Shown one piece after another: positions 8,696 through 16,525 of a stretch of 24,987 bases of DNA. The translations under genes were made by a program, and so were the position numbers. Numbering within the stretch: the stretch's first letter is position 1; each line of letters opens with the position of its first letter. The DNA comes from CAZVYS01 sp964630755 (GTDB taxonomy: Bacteria; Patescibacteriota; Microgenomatia; UBA1400; CG1-02-47-37): positions 1 to 24,987 of the forward strand of contig CAZVYS010000015.1 in NCBI GenBank assembly GCA_964630755.1, read 5' to 3'. Below the pieces are notes generated by a model. The model was not told the origin of the DNA, made no database searches, and was given only the letters and a program-made list of their open reading frames with translations.

Positions 8696-10146
8696 GGATT
8701 AACTTGATAGAACATTAGTTTTTGTTGATGTTTAGAATCTGACTGACGAGGATATTCTCCAATTAAATCTAATTGGCTTTCATCTCCAAATGAAAAACGA
8801 TTATGGTTAGCGACTAAATAAACCAACTGGTTATCATTTAAAGACTTAATAATATCAGGGTGGTCGGTGGCTTTTCTTGGAAAACCTAAGCCAATTACAT
8901 TAATATTTTCTGACTTATTAAAATATATTTGTAAACCATCTGGCAAAGTACCAAAGCTACCTTCAGTAGCTACAAGCACTGGCTGATCAGAAGGTAAATC
9001 GTTTAGATAGTTTTTTATTTCTTCTAAACCAAAGCCTGAAGACCACTCTTGCAAATATTGTCCTTTTTCAATTTGGTGTAATGGGGCTTTTTTGGGATTA
9101 ATTAACAAGAAGTAATCAAACTTAAGCCAAAAAAAAGCTAGTAAAATAATAAAAACTAGCCGAATGGGTTTATTTAACTTAGTAATTCCCCAGCTAATAA
9201 TGATGGTTAAAAATGGGACAATGGGTAAAAAATACCTAGGATAAATAATCTTGCCAATGCTAGCCTGAATAAAAATTGGAATTAGTACAAATAAGCTTAA
9301 AGCTAATATTTTAAGACTTTTCTTTTTTATGGCAATAAACCAAGCAATAATTAACATAATAATTAACGGCCAAGAAAAATAACTTACTAACCAAGAAACA
9401 ATAATTGTTAAAGTGGCTGGGAAAAATTCAAGCCAGGTTGAAGTAATTTCTGATGCACTTCTTAAATAGTCAGCGCTTCTTGAATTAACCATATGAAAAG
9501 CGTTAGAAAATCTTTGAAGATTATATGCCCCTAAAGAAATTGCTGTTGATAAACTAACTGGGGCAATTATAGTTTTAATTTTTTTAATCCACTCTTTTGC
9601 TGGTATTAGTAAAAATAAAGCTGGTAACAAAACTAAGTATAAAGCGGCAGAAGGTTTGGTTAATAAGCTTGAAGTCCATAAGAATCCCAAGATAATAGCT
9701 TGCTTAAAGCTTGGCTTGGTAATTAATTTTAGCGAGCAAAAAACAGACCAAGAAATGAAAGCAGTTAATAGACTATCAGTAACACTCAAACGATCGTAGA
9801 AAACTAAAATTGGTTGAAAAACTATTAGAAAGCTGGCAATAATAGCAGTTTTTTGATCAAAAAATGTTTTAGCCAGATAATAAACAGCAATTAAGGTAAA
9901 AAAACCGGCTGAAACAGATAAAAGCCGGCCAACTAATAATGGGTCAATGTTAATTTCTAATAATGGAGATAGCAACCACATATGAAGAGGTGTTTTGCCG
10001 TCAGAAAGTGGAATAAAGTATTTACCTTGCCAGACTAACTGTGCCCATTTAAGATAGATGGCTTCATCGGCAAAAATAGGCAAAAGGTTCAGATTTACTA
10101 GTCGAGTGACAAAATACAAACCAATAGTTAGCAAAAGAATTAGCAT
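8692..10146 (-). CDS. GT39/PMT-type membrane glycosyltransferase (ArnT-like)
   Basis: 484-aa GT-C protein. The first extracytoplasmic loop carries FADEAIYLKWAQ (25-36), with the acidic pair expected for PMT_2/ArnT enzymes, then DGKTPLHMWLLSPLLEI (49-65), the K/P-rich second motif of ArnT-like proteins. At least ten hydrophobic helices and a soluble C-terminal tail follow. It would transfer a sugar from polyprenyl phosphate to an acceptor outside the membrane. Upstream there is a 12-bp gap with TGATAAAAT ending 6 nt before the ATG, so a local leaderless promoter is possible. Donor and acceptor are unknown. Confidence 0.8.
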   Translation of the reverse strand: MLILLLTIGLYFVTRLVNLNLLPIFADEAIYLKWAQLVWQGKYFIPLSDGKTPLHMWLLSPLLEINIDPLLVGRLLSVSAGFFTLIAVYYLAKTFFDQKTAIIASFLIVFQPILVFYDRLSVTDSLLTAFISWSVFCSLKLITKPSFKQAIILGFLWTSSLLTKPSAALYLVLLPALFLLIPAKEWIKKIKTIIAPVSLSTAISLGAYNLQRFSNAFHMVNSRSADYLRSASEITSTWLEFFPATLTIIVSWLVSYFSWPLIIMLIIAWFIAIKKKSLKILALSLFVLIPIFIQASIGKIIYPRYFLPIVPFLTIIISWGITKLNKPIRLVFIILLAFFWLKFDYFLLINPKKAPLHQIEKGQYLQEWSSGFGLEEIKNYLNDLPSDQPVLVATEGSFGTLPDGLQIYFNKSENINVIGLGFPRKATDHPDIIKSLNDNQLVYLVANHNRFSFGDESQLDLIGEYPRQSDSKHQQKLMFYQVNP

Positions 10147-10152
10147 GAGTCT

Positions 10153-10161
10153 ATTTTATCA
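10153..10161 (-). promoter_or_regulatory. Extended -10-like box (TGATAAAAT) before the GT39 gene
   Basis: TGn plus TAAAAT ends 6 nt from the ATG at 10144-10146, overlapping the stop of the upstream gene. It is identical to the box before the aldose epimerase gene at 22185-22193. Confidence 0.4.
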
Positions 10162-11277
10162 CTTGGGTTGGATTTTTTTATAGATAATCGGCGTTAAAGC
10201 CAAAGATGAGAACCAGATTAATTGACGATATAAATTAACTGGTGAGTCCCAGTTACCAAAGTAAATATAGGGAAGATATCTAAATAGAGCGCCAATGGAT
10301 AGAGCAGTGAATATAGACAAAGTGGTTTTTGATTTTGATAAAACTGAAAAAGAAAAAGCCCAGATTAAATACCAGGAGTGCATTTGGCCTGGTCTAGTAA
10401 ACATAACAGCTAACAGAACCCAAGAAAATAAGGTTGGTAAATCAATCTTTTTCAACTTCAAGGCCAGGCCTTGAAGTTGAGCAAAGAAATAAAAAGGCAA
10501 AAGGACGATGGTGGCGTATTTAATTGAAGCTGATAATAATAAAAATAAAACTGAAGTAACCCAGTTTTTATCAAGAAGTTTTTTTGATTTTACTAAAAAC
10601 CAAAAAGAAATAAAAGCTGGTAACATCATGACTACGTCATTGTGTCCATTGATAAGAGTTTCGATTAAAACTAACGGGCTTAAAGCAAATAACCACCATC
10701 GGTAGGTTTCTTTGGAGAATAGTTTTGAAATCAGTTTTTTTAAGATCCAAAGATTACCGAGCCAAAAAGCAGCCATAAAAGATTTCATAGCCCAAAAACT
10801 AAGAGTAAATTTATCTAGTAACCACGTTAAGCCAGGGATTAAAGAAATAATTGTCCAGCCATAAGCATAAGGAGCTGGGGTGTGGACATTATGCATAAAT
10901 CGAAGAATGGGATCGGAAAATTGATTGGCGGTTACCAGATGAGGATTAACTTTGTAAATTAAGACCATCTTGGCATTAAATAAATAGTTAAAAATGTCAT
11001 ATGAAAACATTGGGTAAGATAAAATACCAAGTAAGCAAGTAAATATTATCCATTTAGAATTCAGGATTTTTTTTGGGATAGGTTTATTAATGGAGCTAAG
11101 ATAAGAAATAATAAAAGTGAAAGAGAGCAAGAAAAAAACTAGATTAGCTAGCGGGCGATTAAATAGACTAAAAGATTTAATTATATTTGGTAAAAAAGGG
11201 TAAAAAGTTAAATTTAGATCAATAAAAGTAAGTGAAAAAAAGGTTAATAATATAATGACTGCTAAAAAAAGTGTCAT
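10159..11277 (-). CDS. Polytopic GT-C mannosyltransferase-like protein (MptA/B or GT87 type)
   Basis: 372-aa membrane protein with about ten predicted helices. Seen: YPMFSYDIFNYLFNAKM (88-104) followed by KVNPH (109-113). This matches the catalytic-loop pattern (Y-D-x-x-x-Y then G/V-x-N-P) of polyprenyl-phosphate-mannose-dependent alpha-mannosyltransferases. A second loop has INGHNDVVMMLPAF, also typical (GHND motif). Such enzymes act on the outer leaflet using lipid-linked mannose, consistent with the DPM-like synthase upstream in the same operon. It overlaps the ALG5-like gene by ATGA. Family-level assignment is good; exact specificity is unknown. Confidence 0.72.
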   Translation of the reverse strand: MTLFLAVIILLTFFSLTFIDLNLTFYPFLPNIIKSFSLFNRPLANLVFFLLSFTFIISYLSSINKPIPKKILNSKWIIFTCLLGILSYPMFSYDIFNYLFNAKMVLIYKVNPHLVTANQFSDPILRFMHNVHTPAPYAYGWTIISLIPGLTWLLDKFTLSFWAMKSFMAAFWLGNLWILKKLISKLFSKETYRWWLFALSPLVLIETLINGHNDVVMMLPAFISFWFLVKSKKLLDKNWVTSVLFLLLSASIKYATIVLLPFYFFAQLQGLALKLKKIDLPTLFSWVLLAVMFTRPGQMHSWYLIWAFSFSVLSKSKTTLSIFTALSIGALFRYLPYIYFGNWDSPVNLYRQLIWFSSLALTPIIYKKIQPK

Positions 11278-12029
11278 TTTGATTTATACGAACCAGTTAA
11301 GTCAGCTAGTCTTATTTTTAAAACGTCAAAAAACATTCTGGCTGAATCTCTGACTGGATGAACTCGAGTAGTTTTTTCATGAGACCAATGAACTGGAACC
11401 TCAGCAGTTTTGATTTTCTTTTTATTAGCTAAAAAAAGCAGTTCAACATCAAAGGCGCCAGTAAAAGCATGTTTTTCTGATCTAGCTTGATAAACTTTTA
11501 GAGACTTAAACAAATCTTGAGCTATTTTTGTTTCAAATATTTTAAAACCGCATTGAGTATCATGAATGCCTCGAAGAGTAAAAAGTTGAACAACTAGATT
11601 AAAAACCTTGCCCATAAGATGTCTATGCATCGGCTCTTTTTGCCTTAAGGAGCCCTTAACCTCCCGTGAACCAATAACTATTTGGTAGCCTTTTTTTAAA
11701 AAAGGCAGTAATTTTTCAACCTCACTAATAGGGGTGGCTTGATCAAAATCTGTAAATAAAGTGTATTTGGTTTTAACAGCCATTACTCCCGTTTGAATAG
11801 TTGAGGCTTTTCCTTGATGTTGATTTTGAATAAAATGCCAGTTTGGTTGTTTTTTGACAAAAGATTTAATTTTTGAGCTTGAATCATCAGTTGATCCATC
11901 GTCAACAATAATGACTGGCCAGCCTAGATTGTTTTGCTTTAAGTAAGTAACTACTTGATGTAATTTTTTTTGATTGAAATTGTCAAGTTCATTAAATGCT
12001 GGAATCACAATACTTAAATCTTTTTTCAT
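11274..12029 (-). CDS. Polyprenyl-phosphate glucose synthase-like GT2 (ALG5/DPG synthase type)
   Basis: 251-aa GT2 enzyme that would load a sugar, usually glucose, onto polyprenyl phosphate at the cytoplasmic side. Seen: VDDGSTDDS (42-50), GKASTIQTGV (73-82), LFTDFDQATP (91-100) with the metal-binding acidic residues, GSREVKGSLRQKEPMHRHLM (120-139), and HDTQCGFKIF, all characteristic of the DPG_synthase subgroup. No membrane helices are evident. It is placed between two GT-C genes with ATGA overlaps on both sides, so its lipid-linked product probably feeds one of them. Confidence 0.88.
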   Translation of the reverse strand: MKKDLSIVIPAFNELDNFNQKKLHQVVTYLKQNNLGWPVIIVDDGSTDDSSSKIKSFVKKQPNWHFIQNQHQGKASTIQTGVMAVKTKYTLFTDFDQATPISEVEKLLPFLKKGYQIVIGSREVKGSLRQKEPMHRHLMGKVFNLVVQLFTLRGIHDTQCGFKIFETKIAQDLFKSLKVYQARSEKHAFTGAFDVELLFLANKKKIKTAEVPVHWSHEKTTRVHPVRDSARMFFDVLKIRLADLTGSYKSK

Positions 12030-13492
12030 AAAGGTTGAATTTTATATATTTTATCTTGATCTTTATCTTCCCAAGAATTGATTACTTGAGCTGGTTTTAG
12101 TGATTGAACTTCCCACTGAGGTAAACTTAGCACATTTGGCTGGGTATATGGAGAAATTAAGTATAGAATACTTGTAGCTGGATACTGATCATAATCTAGT
12201 AAATCAATGCTTTGATCAAGTTCTAGAAAATAACGATAATTTGAGGCTCGGTAATCTCGAGTATCATCAATTAAAGCCAGGTTAACTTGTTGGTGTTGAT
12301 TTGACTCAATATCATTGCTAATTAAATTAGCCGTTTCTTTAACTTGTTGTAAGTTTCCTTGACTGGTTAATAAAGATTGTAGCTGAGGAAGATTAAAATA
12401 AATAAATAAAGCTGAAAAAAGAAAAGGGATAAAAATTAACTTATACTTAAATTGGGATATAACTCTAGCCACTATAATATAAACTACTGGAAATAAAAAA
12501 CCTAGGTAATGAGGATAAACATTACTATGATAAACAGCTAGGGCGATGATGCTTGATAATAACCAAGCTGACAATAAGATAAATTGAGGTTTTTTATTTT
12601 TAAGTAAAAACCAAGAAATTAATACTAGAAATGTTCGGGTTAGCCAAGTTCTAATTAAACTAAAATCTCTACCAAAGCCCAAGATCATGCCAATAGCTTG
12701 CTCGGCTCTCCCATTCACATCTTTAATTACTTGAATTAGGCTTAAACTTGAGTATTGATTGGTGTTAAAAAAACTTAACAAACCTTTGAAGTTCAAGAAG
12801 TTATTTTTTATTTCAAATAAAATTAATGGCAACATTAATATCAAAAAACCAATAATTGACTTAATAAAAAAAGGGTAGTTCTTTTTGTTTTTTATAATAA
12901 GAATTAATTGCCAGATTAGAAACGGGGTTAAAAAGACAATCATGTAATGAAGTTGTAGAGCTACAGCCAAAGATATAGAGGTTAATATTAGACCGGCTGG
13001 TTTTTTCTTTTGATTAACAAGGTAAAGTCCATAAATCAATCCTAAGCTCGCTAAAGGCATGGGATTTGGATTCCAAGCAGAGCGTGTTTCAGAAACAGGA
13101 ATAAAGCCAATGGCAAATAAAAAACTTGCCCATCGAGCAGTTGTAGTCGAAAACATTTTTTTAGCGACAAAGTATAAAACAGGGGTTGTTATTACTCCAA
13201 TAATAGCTGTGGCGATGGCTGGGCCGACTGGATTGTATTTAAAAAGCCATAAGAATGGCGTCATAAGATAGTAATACAATGGACCTAAATAAAAGCCGCC
13301 AACTGAAGTAATTGGGCCAATAAAAGGCAAGTCATGATCAATTAGAATTCTTTTTAAAACAATGGCATCTCTGCCTTGATCGCCTAAAAACATCAAGCTT
13401 GATTCTAGTCGATATAATCTTAAAACAGCCGCTACTAAAGTAACGAGAATAATAAACCAGTATTGGTGTATAAAAGACTTTATTTTTTCCAC
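12026..13492 (-). CDS. GT39/PMT-type membrane glycosyltransferase
   Basis: 488-aa GT-C membrane protein with an initial helix (about 10-28), then LRLYRLESSLMFLGDQGRDA (24-43) in the first outer loop. DQGRD contains the acidic residues expected of PMT_2 proteins. LGPLYYYLMTPFLWLF (69-84) is the second typical segment. Further helices and a soluble C-terminal part follow. The start is a GTG at 13490-13492 that overlaps the upstream DPM/GtrA gene by 13 bp. It probably uses a polyprenyl-phosphate sugar made by one of the two adjacent GT2 synthases. Confidence 0.8.
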   Translation of the reverse strand: MEKIKSFIHQYWFIILVTLVAAVLRLYRLESSLMFLGDQGRDAIVLKRILIDHDLPFIGPITSVGGFYLGPLYYYLMTPFLWLFKYNPVGPAIATAIIGVITTPVLYFVAKKMFSTTTARWASFLFAIGFIPVSETRSAWNPNPMPLASLGLIYGLYLVNQKKKPAGLILTSISLAVALQLHYMIVFLTPFLIWQLILIIKNKKNYPFFIKSIIGFLILMLPLILFEIKNNFLNFKGLLSFFNTNQYSSLSLIQVIKDVNGRAEQAIGMILGFGRDFSLIRTWLTRTFLVLISWFLLKNKKPQFILLSAWLLSSIIALAVYHSNVYPHYLGFLFPVVYIIVARVISQFKYKLIFIPFLFSALFIYFNLPQLQSLLTSQGNLQQVKETANLISNDIESNQHQQVNLALIDDTRDYRASNYRYFLELDQSIDLLDYDQYPATSILYLISPYTQPNVLSLPQWEVQSLKPAQVINSWEDKDQDKIYKIQPL

Positions 13493-14598
13493 ACAACTTT
13501 AGTGTACATTAGGTAATTCCAGATTAATCCGATTAATATTCCAATAATAACTAATGTGTTTTCGATTACAAATGAGCGGCCAATCAAGGCAACACCGGTT
13601 AGTAATACTAAGTTTTGAATTACTATTGACCCTAATGAAGCCAAGTTAAACTTGATAAATCCAGTTAATAATTGTTTAAGTTTTTTAAACTTAAATTTTT
13701 GATCTTGAAAAGTCCAGAGATTATTTATAGTAAAGTTTGAGACTACAGACAATTCAATAGCTAGATTTTGAGCAACGCTTAACCCAGTAAATAGTCTAAA
13801 TATATTGAAAAATATAATCTGAACAAAAGTACCTACAGCACCAACTATGGCTACCTTAAAAAACTTTTCGTTTTCCCTAAATCGCAAGGTAAAAACTACT
13901 CTTAAAGAATCCTTAATGTTGTTTTTAGGGAATTTTGACTTACCCTTTGAACGATCAATAAAAGCAATTGGGTACTCAAAAATATTAGCTTTTAGCTTAT
14001 GAAGAGCATAATAAAGATGAATTTTATAGGCAAATTGTTTAGATAGTAATTTTTCTAAATCTATCTTTTTTAAGAATTTTGTTTTTGTCCCTCTAAATCC
14101 TGAGGTCATATCAGTGTATTGCCAAGCCCAAAGAACTGATCTGGCAATTAAATTACCAAAATAAGATATTAGTTTTCGATGAATTCCCCAGTCATCGGGC
14201 ATTGATCCTCCAGGTACATAGCGCGAACCAACCACAACGTCTGCTTTCTCTTCCAAGGTTTTAACCATGCCTGGAATGTATTTTGGCTGATGAGACCCAT
14301 CAGCGTCATATTCAAAGACTACATCTGCTTTTAGCTTATCCATGGCATATTTCATGGCTTTTATGTAAGCTGCGCCAAGGCCTGCTTTAACTTTGTTTGG
14401 TAGCAAAACGACGTTTTTGTATTTAGCCTTTTTCTGCTTAACAATATCCTGGGTTCCATCTGGAGAACTATCATCAATGACCAATATTTGCATCTTGTGT
14501 TTCTGGTCAATTTCTTTGAATGCTTTCTCTAGTCCATCAATGGTGTTCCCGATATTAATTTTTTCATTGTAGGTTGGAATGATAATAACTACTTTCAT
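13480..14598 (-). CDS. Polyprenyl-phosphate mannose synthase fused to a GtrA membrane domain
   Basis: 372-aa two-domain protein. Residues 1-240 are a DPM1-like GT2 domain: IIPTYNEKINI (6-16), IDDSSPDGTQ (41-50), FEYDADGSHQP (95-105) with the metal-binding DxD, VGSRYVPGG (123-131) and MTSGFRGTKTKFL (164-176). Residues about 246-372 form a four-helix GtrA domain, a family proposed to translocate or anchor polyprenyl-phosphate sugars. The fusion would make and possibly flip a lipid-linked hexose for the GT-C transferases downstream. AAGGGA about 9 nt before the ATG is a weak ribosome-binding site. The ATG overlaps the upstream dehydratase stop. Confidence 0.9.
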   Translation of the reverse strand: MKVVIIIPTYNEKINIGNTIDGLEKAFKEIDQKHKMQILVIDDSSPDGTQDIVKQKKAKYKNVVLLPNKVKAGLGAAYIKAMKYAMDKLKADVVFEYDADGSHQPKYIPGMVKTLEEKADVVVGSRYVPGGSMPDDWGIHRKLISYFGNLIARSVLWAWQYTDMTSGFRGTKTKFLKKIDLEKLLSKQFAYKIHLYYALHKLKANIFEYPIAFIDRSKGKSKFPKNNIKDSLRVVFTLRFRENEKFFKVAIVGAVGTFVQIIFFNIFRLFTGLSVAQNLAIELSVVSNFTINNLWTFQDQKFKFKKLKQLLTGFIKFNLASLGSIVIQNLVLLTGVALIGRSFVIENTLVIIGILIGLIWNYLMYTKVVWKK

Positions 14599-15557
14599 AA
14601 TGATTTTTCCCTTTCTAGGTCAGCTTTGACCATTTTTTCCATCATGGTTTTAAAGCTAGTTTTTGGTTGCCAATTTAAATGCTTTTTGGCTTTTTTATAA
14701 TCGCCAACTAAAAGGTCAACTTCAGCTGGGCGCATGAATTTTTTATCTGATTCAACATAGTCTTTCCAGTTTAGCCCGACTGATTCAAAGGCAAATTGAA
14801 CACATTGCCTAACTGACCAAGACTTACCAGTGGCGATAACAAAATCTTGAGGCTTATCTTGTTGAAGCATTAACCACATAGCCTCAACATAATCAGGAGC
14901 ATAGCCCCAATCTCGTTTAGATTCTAAATTACCAAGCTTGAGCTTTTTTTGTTTGTTTAGTTTAATCCTCGCTACTGCATGAGATATTTTTCGAGTCACA
15001 AACTCTAAGCCTCTTCTTTCTGACTCATGGTTAAAAAGAATGCCCGAAACTGCAAACATGTTAAAAGATTCCCGATAATTGACAGTAATCCAATGCCCGT
15101 AAACTTTAGCTACCCCATAAGGGCTTCGAGGATAAAAGGGTGTATTTTCATTTTGAGGTGTTTCTCTTACTTTACCAAACATTTCAGAACTAGATGCTTG
15201 ATAAAACTTGGCGTCTATCTCAGCGATTCTAAGAGCCTCCAGCATCCTGGTTACACCAAGAGCAGTAAATTCACCAGTAAGAACTGGTTGCGACCAGGAA
15301 GTGGGTACAAACGATTGAGCGCCTAAGTTATAAACTTCGTCAGGTTGAACTTCTCGAATTGCATGAGATAAAGAATGCTGATCAAGTAAGTCTCCCGATA
15401 TTAAAGTAATATCATCAACAATATCTTTAATTCTGTCATAGTTAGAAGTACTAGTTCTTCTGGTAATACCAAAAACTTGATAGTCCTTTTTTAGTAAAAA
15501 TTCAGCTAAGTAAGAGCCATCTTGACCAGTAATGCCAGTAATCAGAGCTTTTTTCAT
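14595..15557 (-). CDS. gmd: GDP-mannose (or GDP-heptose) 4,6-dehydratase
   Basis: 320-aa extended SDR enzyme. Seen: TGITGQDGSYLAE (7-19) for dinucleotide binding, RRTSTSNYDR (33-42) with the Arg pair that reads NADP, SSSEMFG (122-128) with the catalytic Glu125, PYGVAK (146-151) with Tyr147/Lys151, and NHESERRGLEFVTRKI, all as in E. coli Gmd. The classic product is GDP-4-keto-6-deoxy-mannose. Because hddA, gmhA and hddC are in the same operon, GDP-heptose is an equally good candidate substrate, as with DmhA/WcbK enzymes. AAAGGAG lies 8 nt before the ATG, the clearest ribosome-binding site in the window. It is about half identical to the adjacent gene. Confidence 0.88.
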   Translation of the reverse strand: MKKALITGITGQDGSYLAEFLLKKDYQVFGITRRTSTSNYDRIKDIVDDITLISGDLLDQHSLSHAIREVQPDEVYNLGAQSFVPTSWSQPVLTGEFTALGVTRMLEALRIAEIDAKFYQASSSEMFGKVRETPQNENTPFYPRSPYGVAKVYGHWITVNYRESFNMFAVSGILFNHESERRGLEFVTRKISHAVARIKLNKQKKLKLGNLESKRDWGYAPDYVEAMWLMLQQDKPQDFVIATGKSWSVRQCVQFAFESVGLNWKDYVESDKKFMRPAEVDLLVGDYKKAKKHLNWQPKTSFKTMMEKMVKADLEREKSL

Positions 15558-16525
15558 ATTTTTTTCTCCTTTAACAATTGTAAATCATTTTCCACCATTT
15601 TAATAATCATATCTTTTAGGTTAGTTTTTGGAAGCCAGTTTAAATTCTTTTTGGCTTTTTCGATACAACCGACTGGGGCTTGAGCTTCAACAGGTCGATA
15701 GAATTTTTTATCTTTAATAACATAGTCTTTATAGTTTAAATCTAGATGCGAAAAAGCTATTTGACAGACATCTTTTACAGAAAATAATTTTCCGGTGGCA
15801 ATGATATAATCATCAGCTTTTTTTTGCTGAAGCATCAACCACATGGCTTTAACATAATCTGGGGCATAACCAAAGTCTTGTTTTGACTCTAGATTTCCTA
15901 ATGATAATTGTTTTTCCAGTCCGAGTTTAATTTTGGCGGCCGTAAGAGTAATTTTTCGACTAACAAATTCTGGTCCGCGTCGTTCAGATTCGTGATTATA
16001 TAAAATGCCTGAAACAGCAAAAAGGTTAAATCTCTTTCTAAAGCTAATAGTGATAAAATGGCTAGCAGCTTTTGAAATACTATAAGGATCAACAGGGCTT
16101 AAAGGGGTGGTTTCAGTTTGAGGTGTTTCTAATGGAAGTCCAAATATTTTTGAAGAGGTAGCTTGATAAAATTTCGACTGAGGTGAAAAATCTCGAATAA
16201 TTTCTAGTAATCGAGTTACCCCTAAGGTATTTATGTTTAAAGCAAGGCTAGGCTGCTGCCAAGCTTTAGGAATATAAGTTAAGCCAGCTAGGTTATATAT
16301 TTCAGCTGGTTTATATTTTAAAATGATTCTTTTTAAGGAATCTATTTCAAGCAAGTCCCCTTTTTCTATAACTAATTGATCTTTAATTGGCTCAATATTA
16401 AATAAGCCAATGTCGTTACTGAGACTGATTAAGCCAATAACCTGGTAATTTTTTTCAAGTAATAATTCAGCTAAATATGAACCATCTTGACCAGTAATAC
16501 CGGTTATAAAAGCAGTTTTTTTCAT
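15554..16525 (-). CDS. Gmd-like SDR paralogue with altered active site and cofactor loop
   Basis: 323-aa extended SDR protein that arose by duplication with the neighbouring gmd: both share TGITGQDGSYLAE, NHESERRG, LGNLESK and DYVKAMWLMLQQ-type segments. Tyr148 and Lys152 (PYSISK) are kept. However, the position matching catalytic Glu125 is Lys126 (ATSSKIFG), and the NADP-binding Arg pair is replaced by ISLSND (33-38). It may therefore be a 4-reductase, an epimerase-like partner, an NAD-using variant, or a non-catalytic subunit. It overlaps its neighbours by ATGA on both sides. No ribosome-binding site is evident. Confidence 0.82.
   Translation of the reverse strand: MKKTAFITGITGQDGSYLAELLLEKNYQVIGLISLSNDIGLFNIEPIKDQLVIEKGDLLEIDSLKRIILKYKPAEIYNLAGLTYIPKAWQQPSLALNINTLGVTRLLEIIRDFSPQSKFYQATSSKIFGLPLETPQTETTPLSPVDPYSISKAASHFITISFRKRFNLFAVSGILYNHESERRGPEFVSRKITLTAAKIKLGLEKQLSLGNLESKQDFGYAPDYVKAMWLMLQQKKADDYIIATGKLFSVKDVCQIAFSHLDLNYKDYVIKDKKFYRPVEAQAPVGCIEKAKKNLNWLPKTNLKDMIIKMVENDLQLLKEKKI

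Noticed and set aside
15027..15326. 99-codon open frame on the plus strand inside gmd
   Set aside because: It lies fully opposite a well-supported dehydratase, has no recognisable protein features and is explained as an antisense shadow. The other short frames opposite or inside real genes were dropped for the same reason.
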